This document shows, piece after piece, positions 33,489 to 42,769 of a stretch of 64,000 bases of DNA. A model generated the notes under the pieces. That model saw nothing but the letters and a program-made list of their open reading frames with translations. It was not told the origin of the DNA and did not search any database. The translations under genes and the position numbers were made by a program. Source of the stretch: Paenibacillus etheri (GTDB lineage: Bacteria; Bacillota; Bacilli; Paenibacillales; Paenibacillaceae); assembly GCF_001012825.1 (NCBI RefSeq), contig NZ_LCZJ02000033.1:170358-234357 (forward strand). Direction: 5' to 3'. Position 1 is the first letter of the stretch. Every line of letters begins with the position of its first letter.

Positions 33489-34697
33489 ATGAGCCAAAAC
33501 ACATCTTCTGCCACACAAAGTGCCTCCAGCACTCCCTCTTCTGAACGTCTGCCATGGGCTGGATTACTCGCCCTGGCTATGACGGGGTTTATCTGTATTC
33601 TTACCGAAACGATTCCGGCCGGCTTGTTGCTCCAAATAGGTGATGGGCTTGGAGTCTCCGAGGCCCTTGCGGGTCAACTTGTCACTCTGTACGCCCTGGG
33701 TTCACTGTTGGCCGCGATTCCCTTAACTACCGTGACGCGTGGATGGCGGCGGCGACCACTGCTACTAATGTGCATCCTTGGTTTTCTCATATTCAACACC
33801 GTCACCACTTTTTCTTCCAATTATATACTTACGCTGGCAGCTCGGTTCTTCGCAGGCGTATCCGCTGGAGTCTTATGGGGGATGATAGCAGGTTACGCCC
33901 GGCGCATGGTGCCGGAGTCACTCAAGGGACGAGCAATGGCGGTAGCGATGGTTGGCACGCCTCTCGCTCTGGCACTCGGTGTCCCTGCGGGAACACTTCT
34001 TGGCACCCTTGTAGGCTGGCGCTCTATCTTCGGGATCATGTCGCTATTGGCTCTGATGCTGGTCGCTTGGGTGTTTTGGAAGCTACCGGACTATCCAGGA
34101 GAGGCCCCTGATAAACGGCTCCCTCTCTACAAGGTTTTTGTTATTCCGGGAGTACGGTCGGTACTGTTTGTCGTTCTGGCATGGGTACTAGCACATAACA
34201 TCTTGTATACCTACATTGCCCCCTATCTTACTCAGGCCGGGCTAACCCAACGCGTTGACTTGGTACTGCTTATTTTCGGCATTACAGCGCTTGCTGGCAT
34301 CTGGGTCATCGGTATTTTGATCGACCGCAAACTGCGTCCATTGGTTCTGATCAGCCTCGCTGCTTTCGCCTTGTCATCCATTGCACTAGGCATTAGTAGC
34401 AGCCAGCCCGTAGTAATCTATTTAGTGGTTGGTGTTTGGGGATTGACGTTCGGAGGAGCGGCTACTTTGCTACAGACAGCCGTTGCCGAAACCGCTGGCG
34501 AAAGTGCAGATGTGGCCCAATCGATGTTGGTGACGGCATGGAACCTAGCCATCGGCGGTGGCGGTGTGATGGGTGGGATTCTTATTGAAACACTTGGTGT
34601 CCGCTCCTTCCCGTGGGTAATGTTTATACTATTGATTCTTGCACTATTAGTAGCGTGGCAAGCTAAAGAATACGGATTTCCTTCAAGGAAGCGTTAA
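33489..34697 (+). CDS. MFS drug/metabolite exporter (DHA1 type)
   Basis: The 402-residue transporter has 12 predicted helices, the loop 2-3 motif TTVTRGWRRRPLLL and the helix 5 motif GTPLALALGVPAGTLLG typical of DHA1 antiporters. The ATG at 33489 follows GAGAGGTG. It is probably cotranscribed with the serine hydrolase 120 nt upstream. The substrate is unknown. Confidence 0.92.
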   Translation: MSQNTSSATQSASSTPSSERLPWAGLLALAMTGFICILTETIPAGLLLQIGDGLGVSEALAGQLVTLYALGSLLAAIPLTTVTRGWRRRPLLLMCILGFLIFNTVTTFSSNYILTLAARFFAGVSAGVLWGMIAGYARRMVPESLKGRAMAVAMVGTPLALALGVPAGTLLGTLVGWRSIFGIMSLLALMLVAWVFWKLPDYPGEAPDKRLPLYKVFVIPGVRSVLFVVLAWVLAHNILYTYIAPYLTQAGLTQRVDLVLLIFGITALAGIWVIGILIDRKLRPLVLISLAAFALSSIALGISSSQPVVIYLVVGVWGLTFGGAATLLQTAVAETAGESADVAQSMLVTAWNLAIGGGGVMGGILIETLGVRSFPWVMFILLILALLVAWQAKEYGFPSRKR

Positions 34698-34759
34698 GCA
34701 CACCAGAATCATTGAGTTTACGGATAACGGTAGTTGAACAACAGATTTTATAAATAAAT

Positions 34760-34808
34760 AAGCCAGTGGTGTATAATAAATATGACTAATATACGCCACT
34801 GGCTTCCT
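34760..34808 (+). terminator. Hairpin after the MFS gene
   Basis: AAGCCAGTGG-t-GTATA pairs with TATAC-g-CCACTGGCTT, followed by a T-rich but interrupted tract. It lies 63 nt after the MFS stop. Confidence 0.55.
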
Positions 34809-34858
34809 TCTACTTAGTAGCCAAGGCATTAAATTCTTCTTGCAGATCCTTGACCGGA

Positions 34859-35920
34859 TTACAGATCTGTGATCGCTGCCAGAACGGTATTATTGAAGTA
34901 CTCAACATACATATTTTTAAATGGCTTCTGGAGAGAACAGATCACCACCGTCACGCTTCGTACCGTTAATCGCCCATCTGTACCCCCAATACGCTTCTGA
35001 AAAAACCTCGTCTCTATATTGTGAGGATACGCCTGGTATTTGATTGCGGGTCATTTCTTTTACGGTTATCGGACTAAGGAATCGTACTCCGTTATAAATG
35101 CCACCATTAAGGAACATCTGGCCAAAAACAGCCAAATCCATAGCCGTGGAGTAAGCGCCGCCCCCCGCAGATACGGAATTCAAATTGTATTCGCTGTCTA
35201 CCCATTCCGCGCATGCGCCTCTGGTGCACGTCTAACTACTTTGTTCCGCACTTCCATTGGCACACGATAATATGTATTTTCCATGCCAAGCGGTTGAAAT
35301 ATAGTTTCCTTTACGAATACATCATAAGCTTGTCCACTGACACGGCGGATGATTTCTCCCAACAGCTCATAACCATATCCACAATAAGACATGACCGTAC
35401 CAGGTTCGTTACTAAGTGGGGCATCATAACCGCCATATAAGTATTTATGCTGATCTGGATCTTGATTAGGTTCGTGTGGAGGGTATTGCCTTTGTTCCTG
35501 TTTCTCCTGTCCGTTCATCCAAATGACCTCACCATCCAGACCGGAGGTATGTGTCAACAAATGATGTACGCATACCTTAGTTTTGCCTTCACCTGCAAAT
35601 TCGGGGATGTAATCGGACACAGGTCTGTTTAGACCTACCTTACCTTGTTCCATTAACATCATAATAGCGGTTGAAGTAAACAGTTTTGTTATGGAGCATA
35701 TAGGATATATAGCATCTACAGTTAATTCTGCTGCGTCTGGCTCTGGACCGAATTTCCCGTTCGCTTGATGGACCAGTAGCGTCCCTTTTCTCGCAGCAAC
35801 AATAACTTGTGCCGGTGTGATGTTGTCTTTAACTATTTGCGCGGCTGCTGTACGTATACGTTCTACACCGTAAGCCGACACACCCGCCTGTTCTAACGAA
35901 TAAAAGGATAGTTTTTTCAT
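34859..35920 (-). pseudogene. Frameshifted serine hydrolase (beta-lactamase family)
   Basis: The N-terminal 240 codons include the SxxK motif (CSITKLFTS) and an HTSGLDG segment, ending at a stop at 35198. A one-base shift near 35195-35205 restores EWVDSEYNLNSVSAGGGAYST and the AVFGQMFLNGG segment. A second break near 34922 restores a C-terminal FKNMYVEYFNNTVLAAITDL. The region between RDGGDLFSPEAF and this tail looks shorter than in intact homologues, suggesting an internal deletion. The gene is inactive. Confidence 0.8.
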
Positions 35921-36044
35921 GGATAGCCCTCCATAATAAATTTATTCAATACATACATAAACTATTATACAAATATGTTAAGTAATCCTGTTTGCTTACT
36001 ATTATCCTTTGACCCATGGTTAATGAACTATTCTTAATAAAAGA

Positions 36045-36090
36045 AAAACGCTAATCTCGGTTTTCTCTCGAAATTTAGCGTTTTATTTTA
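36045..36090. terminator. Terminator after the phosphoesterase gene
   Basis: AACGCTAA pairs with TTAGCGTT around a long internal loop, with T-rich flanks on both strands. It lies just downstream of the minus-strand phosphoesterase stop. Confidence 0.6.
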
Positions 36091-36108
36091 ACCGCATCCT
36101 CTTCTTCA

Positions 36109-36942
36109 CTAAGTGACTGCTACCTTAAAAGCATCTACATTTAATGCCGTCTCATTGATGGTCAATGTGGCGTTGTAATACCCTCGATCACCACTCGGCT
36201 TACATTTATAATCCCCAGAACATCCGCACACGAAGAATTTAGTCTTGGTATAACCGGGGTATATATTGGTTAGCTTCCGATAAAACAGATGCCCATGATG
36301 TGTAAAGATAGCCAGCACTTTATCTCTCACTTTCGTAGGTATGGCCGCAAAAAACTTAGCTGTCTCCGCCGCGCTTAATACATGGCTAGGATCGACCGTG
36401 ATCCCGCTCACTTTTAAAGGCCAATGGAAATCAATAATATAATAGAAACTATCATCTAGATTCGTCAACAGATTTATACTAGCCGGAGTGAACTTTCCAA
36501 GAGCACAATTAAGCCATACATACTTCACCTTGCCTTGTGTTCCCGGGAAATTCATTTGTCCCTCGACTCTTCCTAAATATTGCGTGAATAAGGACTGGGT
36601 ACTTGCCTCCCAATTTCCTATTGATGCTTTATAAGGAATGCTCCCGAGTGTGCTTGTTACCGTATCTTTAAAATCCTTGTAGTAAGTATTTGCATTATTT
36701 CCATGATTCGCTCCCGCTTGAGTATTATCGCCTCCAAAAATAACAAACCTCTTATTTCCGCTGTTCACTGCCTTCGGCAAAAGATTTCTGAAAATGCTAG
36801 AGCTATTCCCATAACCCACATGGCTATCTCCAATAACCGCAAAGTTAATGGTCTGGGCTGTTGCTTTAAGAATCAAACTGCGTTTAGGCTGCAGTCTGGA
36901 GGCAGGTCTTCTTTTCCTACTAGGTTTCACCTGTCTTTTCAT
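36109..36942 (-). CDS. Calcineurin-like metallophosphoesterase
   Basis: The 277-residue protein has the metallophosphoesterase motifs GDSHVG and GGDN, then GNWE (where GNHE is usual), and THHGH at the C-terminal part. The first 25 residues are very basic (KRQVKPSRKRRPASRLQPKR). The CGCSGDYKC segment adds cysteines near the end. GAGGTGA lies 6 nt before the ATG. The replacement of His by Trp in the GNHE motif may weaken one metal site. No substrate can be assigned. Confidence 0.8.
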   Translation of the reverse strand: MKRQVKPSRKRRPASRLQPKRSLILKATAQTINFAVIGDSHVGYGNSSSIFRNLLPKAVNSGNKRFVIFGGDNTQAGANHGNNANTYYKDFKDTVTSTLGSIPYKASIGNWEASTQSLFTQYLGRVEGQMNFPGTQGKVKYVWLNCALGKFTPASINLLTNLDDSFYYIIDFHWPLKVSGITVDPSHVLSAAETAKFFAAIPTKVRDKVLAIFTHHGHLFYRKLTNIYPGYTKTKFFVCGCSGDYKCKPSGDRGYYNATLTINETALNVDAFKVAVT

Positions 36943-37028
36943 CTTAGATTCACCTCTTTTAAAAATGGATGAAGGATCATAGTAGTATTTATATTCGATC
37001 TACCTTAGGTACTCTTGGACCAATGGAT

Positions 37029-37259
37029 GTGACAGGCGGAATCGCCTTCATCGGACTGATGGCTCCACATATTGCGAAATCACTAGTGGGCCCGCGCAAT
37101 CAGATGTTTATTCCCGTCGCTGTATTGCTGGGTGGCTGGTTACTTCTGATCGCGGACACCGTTGGCCGCAATCTCGTCGATCCTGACGGTATTCCGGCAG
37201 GGATCATGGTATCACTAATCGGCGTACCTTATTTCACTTATTTATTGCTTAAGAAATAA
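37029..37259 (+). pseudogene. 3' fragment of a FecCD-family iron-siderophore ABC permease
   Basis: The segment translates to a permease C-terminus, from TGGIAFIGLMAPHIAKSLVG to IADTVGRNL and ending PYFTYLLLKK. A full FecCD permease has about 330 residues and this has about 77. Codons before the homologous part (from 36969) do not resemble the family. A terminator follows. Confidence 0.85.
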
Positions 37260-37275
37260 GCAGTTCTATAAACAA

Positions 37276-37312
37276 AAAAGAGAACCTCTGCATAATTACC
37301 GAGGTTCTCTTT
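37276..37312. terminator. Terminator after the FecCD fragment
   Basis: AAAGAGAACCTC pairs with GAGGTTCTCTTT around a 12-nt loop, with a T-rich 3' flank. Confidence 0.8.
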
Positions 37313-37401
37313 ACTGACCGTTCCTATCTATATAGGCTGTATAAAAGATTATAACAAAAAGCGAAAAGGATCGGAGGGGAAGTTTGGAACTGTAGGAACG
37401 C

Positions 37402-37693
37402 CTAAATCTTCATATCCTTCCCCGTATAATCTACAAACATGAAATGACCTTCCGGTGTAGTCCGCTTCTCGATCAAGTCCATCATGCCCTCAGCACTTTG
37501 GGTCGGATTCGTTGGCGCCTCTGCCCCGCCCATATCCGTATGCATCCAGCCGGGATGCACGCTGAGCACTTGTATCCCGCGTTCTTTTACATACACATGC
37601 AGCTGCTGCGAGAACATGTTTAGCGCCATTTTGGAGATGCCATAAGGATAATCGTTCGGATAAGCATTGGTGATGCTACCAGCTGCGCTCGAC
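37402..37693 (-). pseudogene. 3' fragment of a short-chain dehydrogenase
   Basis: The ~97-residue minus-strand frame has SSAAGSI and the SDR active-site motif YPYGISK (Tyr and Lys), then VHPGWMHTDMGG, and ends TGKDMKI. The Rossmann N-terminal half with GxxxGxG is missing. The homologous part stops near 37693, where a fragment of an unrelated gene begins on the other strand. Confidence 0.85.
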
Positions 37694-37695
37694 AA

Positions 37696-37912
37696 CATTA
37701 AGGGAACCGAAGAAGATCTTGGAGCTCTAGGTGCTGAGGTGCTGGCCTATACCGATAAAGATCAAGCGCTGACCTGGAATTGGACCCGCCTGCCGAACGG
37801 AATGCCACAGGAATTATCCAGCAGCATCCAAGGGTATCTCGGCGGCAAGCTGACCAAAGAAGGTATGCTGAAGGAATTCCAAATCAACTGGGATAATCTC
37901 AGTGTGCAGTGA
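37696..37912 (+). pseudogene. 3' fragment of an extracellular solute-binding protein gene
   Basis: The frame reads NIKGTEEDLGALGAEVLAY, then TWNWTRLPNGMPQEL and YLGGKLTKEGMLKEFQ, the C-terminal signature of sugar-binding lipoproteins of the LplA/YtcQ-like group. About 72 residues remain of a normal ~430. It joins the dehydrogenase fragment within a few bases. Confidence 0.8.
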
Positions 37913-38018
37913 TTTACCCGATCTAAATACGACAGACAGCCGCGTAACGATGCGTGACTTTTTCTTTTGATCGTATTCATTTCATTGCTCTCTGTTGGTC
38001 ATTACTCGGAACCCGCTG

Positions 38019-38296
38019 TTAGTTAGCACGCAGCATACTAATTTGTCTGGCAAGATACACAGGCGTATAGGGCATGTCATCACGAAGCCAAGAAATAACC
38101 GTACCAATTAGTGCTGCTGAACCGTACCAGACGGCAATGTCCTTCTGTATGGGCATCTTGGAATGATCAGCGGCATCCTCCTTTTTCTCCTGGTGTGCAG
38201 AAATGATTTACGCCATCAAGTTAAACAGGCGAACTGTAAAAATAGGGCTTCGTTTCGACGTGAGTATAACTTTGTAAAACTTCGCATTTTCCGCTT
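38019..38296 (-). pseudogene. 3' fragment of a TetR-family repressor gene with an internal stop
   Basis: On the minus strand the frame reads ENAKFYKVILTSKRSPIFTV, an in-frame TAA at 38208-38210, then KMPIQKDIAVWYG and TVISWLRDDMPYTPVYLARQ. This matches the ligand-binding C-terminal domain of TetR regulators. The DNA-binding half is lost. It abuts an MFS fragment on the opposite strand, the usual partner of such regulators. Confidence 0.7.
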
Positions 38297-38598
38297 CAAA
38301 TACCATTCGACAAGTAGCTGGCGCCGTTGGGACTTCCCTGCTCGTCACCGTAATGAAGAGCCGTACTACAACGCATATGAAGGATATGCTGGCCTCTGGC
38401 AGCACACAGAACGGAACAAAGGAACATATGACTATGGAAGCATCCATTCAAGGGATCAATGATTCCTATCTAGTGATTGTGGGAATTGGTATCCTCGGTC
38501 TGCTGCTATCTTTCTTTATCAAACGTGTTGGGCAAGCGCCTGATCCTGAGCAAGAACCCAAGGTGAAGCTCAAAAAAATCATTGCCAAAGAAGCTTGA
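38296..38598 (+). pseudogene. 3' fragment of a DHA2-type MFS transporter gene
   Basis: The frame reads SNTIRQVAGAVGTSLLVTVM, a polar segment and a final helix (YLVIVGIGILGLLLSFFI) with a basic tail. This matches the C-terminal two helices of 14-helix DHA2 exporters. A stop codon lies at 38272-38274 just upstream in this frame, so only about 100 residues survive. Confidence 0.78.
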
Positions 38599-38634
38599 TA
38601 TATAGAAGTTATCCGCACTGTTTTAAGCATCATA

Positions 38635-38675
38635 AAAAAGAGATCAACGATGAATAACATCGTTGATCTCTTTTT
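38635..38675. terminator. Bidirectional terminator
   Basis: A perfect 18-bp stem (AAAAAGAGATCAACGATG) with a 5-nt loop has T runs on both sides. It ends the minus-strand stalk-domain gene and the MFS remnant. Confidence 0.92.
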
Positions 38676-38729
38676 AGTCTGATCTTTATTACAACAATTA
38701 GCGACCAAACCATCTGCTAACTTGCATAA

Positions 38730-39743
38730 CTATTTCAGTTTAAAATAGATGGACGTTTTGTCGGACTCAAGCTTACTATCTTTTCTATGAAGAACAAGGT
38801 TGTTCTCCTTGCCTTTAATTATTGGTAGAATAACTTTACCCGAAGCTTCAAAAGAACCCGGTTTACTTGGGGTGACTTCAGGAAAATCAGCCAACAACTT
38901 TTCGATATTTTCTCCGAGAGATCCCTCAAAATAATCACTAGAGCCACCAATATAGTATTGTCCACTGGATGTTTCTACCCCCCAAATGGTAGGTGTAAAA
39001 CTTGAAAGGAACTTCCGCCCTTGGTCCTGACTACCTTTTACAAGAGTGGCGTTCTTCACCTTAAGCGTTACATCAAGCAGGACATAATCTACAGCTACAT
39101 CGGGATCAGTGACATGTTCCTCAAACCCAAGAGCATGTAATTGTCCGAGAGTAGTCGACGTAACCTCATTGATAGTGAAAGTATATTGAGCAGATGTTGA
39201 ATCACCCTTAGGGCTATAATTGTTATCAAGGTCCGTATAAGTAAAAGAAGTACCCAACTTCACTGCATCTGCAAACGAAGCGCCGCTGTTATTGGAAGCC
39301 GTAGCGGAAGATGATGCAGCAGGCTTTGGTGTTGCCTGCGGAGTGGACTCGGTTGCAGGCGGAGTAGATACGGTTACTGGCTTCGCAGTAGCTTGTGCAA
39401 CTGTATTGTCCTTATCCGGTACAACAGATGTTGATGTTCCGCCGTTCGCCGATGTGATCACAACAGCTTGACGACTGTTGTCCCATTTCACAGTTGCCCC
39501 CAGCGCTTCAGATACAGCCTTGGCGGATACATAGCTATGTCCCTCATAGATAATTGGGTACATTGTTCCTTCACTACTTGACAGGTTCACTTTCTGATTA
39601 TCCACTTCAATGCTGATGGCCGCATTCTGATATGCAGAAATCTTCTTCAATGTCGTGTCTGCGTAAGCGACCGCGCCCACAGCCAACAGCATTGAGCTAA
39701 CTGTAATAATTGACATGACTTTTTTGCTTGTTACCTTTAGCAT
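38730..39743 (-). CDS. Secreted copper amine oxidase-like stalk-domain protein
   Basis: The 337-residue protein has a signal peptide (MLKVTSKKVMSIITVSSMLL then AVAYA), a stalk domain (GTMYPIIYEGHSYVSAKAVSEAL, KWDNSRQAVVI), a Thr/Pro/Ala-rich linker and a DUF4352-like beta-sandwich end. Stalk domains are common in secreted Paenibacillus proteins. I chose the ATG at 39743 because AGAAGAG precedes it; a longer start has no ribosome binding site. The function is unknown. Confidence 0.85.
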   Translation of the reverse strand: MLKVTSKKVMSIITVSSMLLAVGAVAYADTTLKKISAYQNAAISIEVDNQKVNLSSSEGTMYPIIYEGHSYVSAKAVSEALGATVKWDNSRQAVVITSANGGTSTSVVPDKDNTVAQATAKPVTVSTPPATESTPQATPKPAASSSATASNNSGASFADAVKLGTSFTYTDLDNNYSPKGDSTSAQYTFTINEVTSTTLGQLHALGFEEHVTDPDVAVDYVLLDVTLKVKNATLVKGSQDQGRKFLSSFTPTIWGVETSSGQYYIGGSSDYFEGSLGENIEKLLADFPEVTPSKPGSFEASGKVILPIIKGKENNLVLHRKDSKLESDKTSIYFKLK

Positions 39744-39943
39744 CTTACACTCTTCTTTCATGTTTATGTATATGAATCCTGAAAATTATATCACTTTATA
39801 TCGATTTTTGTAAATATTGGTACGATAGGATATTCGTTCTTTATTTGTGAATACTTAAAAAAGACACATTTCCATTCTCCACTGCCACATTTCGCTTTTA
39901 ATCTCCTAAATAGCGTGAATACTATAAATCTTTATACTCAAAC

Positions 39944-39968
39944 CAAAAAGCAGCCTTGGGGCTGCCTT
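39944..39968 (-). terminator. Terminator of the secreted-protein gene
   Basis: On the minus strand GGCAGCC-ccaa-GGCTGC is followed by TTTTTGG, 34 nt after the stop codon. Confidence 0.75.
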
Positions 39969-40002
39969 GATCAAATTAATTAGTAACTGTCTTAGAATCA
40001 TT

Positions 40003-40875
40003 CTACGCCGAAGCTTCAATGATCTGTCCTGCCAAAGCAATCAAATCCTCCTTGGTCAGATGTCCACCGGTTTCCCGAATAATATAATTGACACGGGTCT
40101 TTGGATTCATCCATGCAACTGACTTGTACTCCATCTTATCAATAGGTGTGTATACTACCTCTTGACCACTCACTTTTAGCTTCTGCGACTGTGCATTTGC
40201 TGGTTCGGATTCAACAGTCGTATCCTTAGGTCCTGCAGGTTCGGCAGCGATGGCAAGAACTCCTCTTTTACCATTTTTCTCTGTGGTCATATTATAGATG
40301 ATGTTGATAGCTGTACGCTTCTCCTGCAATTTCTTTACATATATTTTCTTATCGGACGCCTTACCCTCGGCGATCACTTGATAGTATATCTTATCCTGTT
40401 CTTTTTTCGTCATATATGGAGAAACAATTGCCATGAAAAAAATGTAGCCTTCCGGAGGCTCTTGCAATTGCAGTGGCATGGAGGTATTGCCGGCAGCATA
40501 CTTTTCCACATATTCATTATACGTATTAAACGAAAGGGAATAATATGCACCCGTAGTGGGTGATCCCTTAGCATAGGCTTGATATTCCTTGTCATTAATA
40601 TACACATATCTGATTTCTCCAGGATTAAGCTTTTCACTTAATGCTTTCTGCTGCAGATCTTTGAGATTTTTGAATTTTTTTTGTTCCTGATCCGTTTTCG
40701 CTTTGGCAGCTTCATCAATGCCCTGAGCTATATATTTGACTTCCGCCTTAATGGCGGTTTCTTCCGCAGACTGAGTAACAGACTTCTCGGCATAAGCTTC
40801 TCCTTTGAAACCATAGCCTAAACCGAACATTAGGGTCATACTGGTCATGGCAATGAGCATTTTTCTATTATTCAT
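40003..40875 (-). CDS. Secreted protein with DUF4367-like C-terminus
   Basis: The 290-residue protein has a signal peptide (MNNRKMLIAMTSMTLMFGLG then YGFKGEAYA) and a C-terminal VAWMNPKTRVNYIIRETGGH-LTKEDLIALAGQII segment. The same kind of ending occurs in the anti-sigma factor encoded just upstream (LTKEEVIRIAADMM), so the two share a domain. AAGGTGAGG lies before the ATG. It is the third gene of the sigma/anti-sigma unit and may be an extracellular target or sensor. Function unknown. Confidence 0.82.
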   Translation of the reverse strand: MNNRKMLIAMTSMTLMFGLGYGFKGEAYAEKSVTQSAEETAIKAEVKYIAQGIDEAAKAKTDQEQKKFKNLKDLQQKALSEKLNPGEIRYVYINDKEYQAYAKGSPTTGAYYSLSFNTYNEYVEKYAAGNTSMPLQLQEPPEGYIFFMAIVSPYMTKKEQDKIYYQVIAEGKASDKKIYVKKLQEKRTAINIIYNMTTEKNGKRGVLAIAAEPAGPKDTTVESEPANAQSQKLKVSGQEVVYTPIDKMEYKSVAWMNPKTRVNYIIRETGGHLTKEDLIALAGQIIEASA

Positions 40876-40957
40876 TTTAAATACCTCACCTTCCTGTATA
40901 TGTAATACTCTTACATAACACTTACGTTACCGGATTCGTGACATCAAATTTCTGTAC

Positions 40958-42091
40958 TTATTTCATCATGTCGGCAGCAATTCGGATAACCTCCTCTTTG
41001 GTTAAAGAAGAAGACTCCGGTGCAGCAGTCATATCGTATACTACATTTTGTTCTGGATCCGTCCAGACAAGTCTGTATCTATACCCCAACTTTATTTCAT
41101 TGTTTGTAGTTTCCGTATAGATCAGTTGGGTTCCGTTAACAAGAATATTCTCTACGTTTGTGGTATTAGTCCTTAGCAAGCTTTCCACCGTTCTGGTCTT
41201 TGACTTGATGTGTTTGGCATTAATTCTTACCATACTCCCCCCTTTTTTGTATCTCATCGACGAATAGTCATAATTAATACTGGCCGCAGCTTCTTTTTTC
41301 CACATAACCCGGTAACCGCCTTCCAGCTTTATACCATCAGTCAGGGCAAGTAGCTCATTCTCGTTGACCTCAAAATCAGGTTGAATCCATGCTTGATCAA
41401 AAACATACCCTTCTGGCAGATACTCCGGGCGTGGCAAATATGGCGCCTTATACTCTTCTGCTTTGGCTAAATAGCTGGAATAATCATTAAATAACATCGC
41501 AGGAATAACTCTGCCAAGCTGAGGACGCTCATCTCCGGAATCTTCCTTTTTCAACACGTAAGAAGCGCCCTCTCCCGGAAGTAATAATTTCTCTACAACT
41601 CTATATGCCTCTAAATTTTTTTCAGTCAGCAGCTCTTCTTCTTTAGTCGCCACTCTCTGAGGAATTTTTCCCTTTGTGGGAACTAACGGATTCTTAGATA
41701 CTTCAATCGTCCCCCCTTCCTTCGTTGCAAGAAGCGGCTCATATGGCAGTACTTCATATTGAAATTTGGCAGCTTGCCAGGGGCTTTCCATAAACATAGA
41801 ATAGCCGCCTCCTACCAAGACAACCAGGATCAGCACCGTTGCCCATCTCCTTACTGGTCTGCTCCACGTGCGCTTACGGTATCGCTTTGCCTCGGTTGCT
41901 GGCTCCATTCGATGCATAATATCTGGGATGTCCCCCTCCTGCAAGGGTGGTACAGACTTAACAGCAAGGCGACCATTACCTAGCCCAATGGCTTGCATTA
42001 CAGAATCATGAACATCAACCAGCAGAAGTTTAGCAGAATTATCCCCCTCCTTCAGAAACAACTCTTCGGAAGTCAATTCGTCCTTACGCAT
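40958..42091 (-). CDS. Membrane anti-sigma factor with DUF4367 sensor domain
   Basis: The 377-residue protein has a cytoplasmic ~85-residue N-terminus, one membrane helix (WATVLILVVLVGGGYSMFM) and an outside region ending in a DUF4367-like domain (VVYDMTAAPESSSLTKEEV). The gene starts 19 nt inside the end of the sigma factor gene with AAGGAG eight bases before the ATG. It is the probable inhibitor of the ECF sigma factor. It has no obvious zinc-binding HxxxCxxC motif. Confidence 0.85.
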   Translation of the reverse strand: MRKDELTSEELFLKEGDNSAKLLLVDVHDSVMQAIGLGNGRLAVKSVPPLQEGDIPDIMHRMEPATEAKRYRKRTWSRPVRRWATVLILVVLVGGGYSMFMESPWQAAKFQYEVLPYEPLLATKEGGTIEVSKNPLVPTKGKIPQRVATKEEELLTEKNLEAYRVVEKLLLPGEGASYVLKKEDSGDERPQLGRVIPAMLFNDYSSYLAKAEEYKAPYLPRPEYLPEGYVFDQAWIQPDFEVNENELLALTDGIKLEGGYRVMWKKEAAASINYDYSSMRYKKGGSMVRINAKHIKSKTRTVESLLRTNTTNVENILVNGTQLIYTETTNNEIKLGYRYRLVWTDPEQNVVYDMTAAPESSSLTKEEVIRIAADMMK

Positions 42092-42630
42092 AGTTGTTTC
42101 TCCTTTCTTTCAATGACTTCTCTGAGCTTGCACCTTGTCCGCTCGTATCGTTTCCTAACAGTGACCGTACTTTTACCCAGAATTTCACTAATTTCTGCAA
42201 ATGATTTATCTTCAAAAATGCGTAAAATCAACAGATTGCGTTCCTCCACGCTAAGCTTTTCCAGGGCAGAGGTCACGGATTCACTGAACAACTGATTTTC
42301 TACCATTTGTTCAGCGCTTTTAGTGGTTACATCCTGTCTGAGTAATTTTCGCAGCTGATTTTGAAATTTCTTCCGGCGCAATTGATTCAGGCAATGATTA
42401 TAGGAAACCCTGTAGAGCCACGAGTTAAAACTCACCTGAGACTCAAAATGGCCGATGTTCTGGTAAGCCTTAATAAATATGTCCTGAACCGCATCCTCGG
42501 CTTCTTCCTTATTGTTCAACAAGCGAAAGCAGTAGAGGTAGATCCGTTGTTGGTAGAGTCTGATAATATCTGAAAAAAGGTAGACTTCTCCCGCTTGTAC
42601 CCGCTTTATCTTTTCTTCAATAGAGTCCAC
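42073..42630 (-). CDS. ECF-family RNA polymerase sigma factor
   Basis: The 185-residue protein has region 2 (YLFSDIIRLYQQRIYLYCFRLLNNKEEAEDAVQDIFIKAY) and region 4 (VEERNLLILRIFEDKSFAEISEILGKSTVTVRKRYERTR), with no region 3. I chose the GTG at 42630 because AAAGGAG lies six bases upstream; the longer open frame has no start signal. It is followed by its probable anti-sigma factor. This layout resembles sigX/rsiX-type pairs that answer envelope stress. Confidence 0.92.
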   Translation of the reverse strand: MDSIEEKIKRVQAGEVYLFSDIIRLYQQRIYLYCFRLLNNKEEAEDAVQDIFIKAYQNIGHFESQVSFNSWLYRVSYNHCLNQLRRKKFQNQLRKLLRQDVTTKSAEQMVENQLFSESVTSALEKLSVEERNLLILRIFEDKSFAEISEILGKSTVTVRKRYERTRCKLREVIERKEKQLCVRTN

Positions 42631-42657
42631 GACTGTCTCCTTTCTACTATCAGTACA

Positions 42658-42683
42658 GTTATAACACTTGAGCGGTCCGTTTC
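42658..42683 (-). promoter_or_regulatory. Candidate autoregulated promoter of the sigma factor gene
   Basis: On the minus strand GAAAC (42679-42683), the hallmark of ECF -35 elements, is followed after 15 bp by TATAAC (42658-42663). The assignment is tentative. Confidence 0.35.
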
Positions 42684-42727
42684 GTGACATTTTTTTCCGT
42701 ATCAGCTCCAATTTAACGAAACACACA

Positions 42728-42769
42728 AAAAAAAATCGCTGCTCCTCTCCGCAGAGAGGTGAGCAGCAA
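42728..42769 (-). terminator. Terminator of the xylanase gene
   Basis: On the minus strand TTGCTGCTCAC-CTCTC pairs with GAGAG-GAGCAGCGA, followed by nine T residues. Confidence 0.9.

Noticed and set aside
38163-38462. Plus-strand frame upstream of the MFS fragment
   Set aside because: The residues do not resemble a protein, and the opposite strand matches a TetR remnant.
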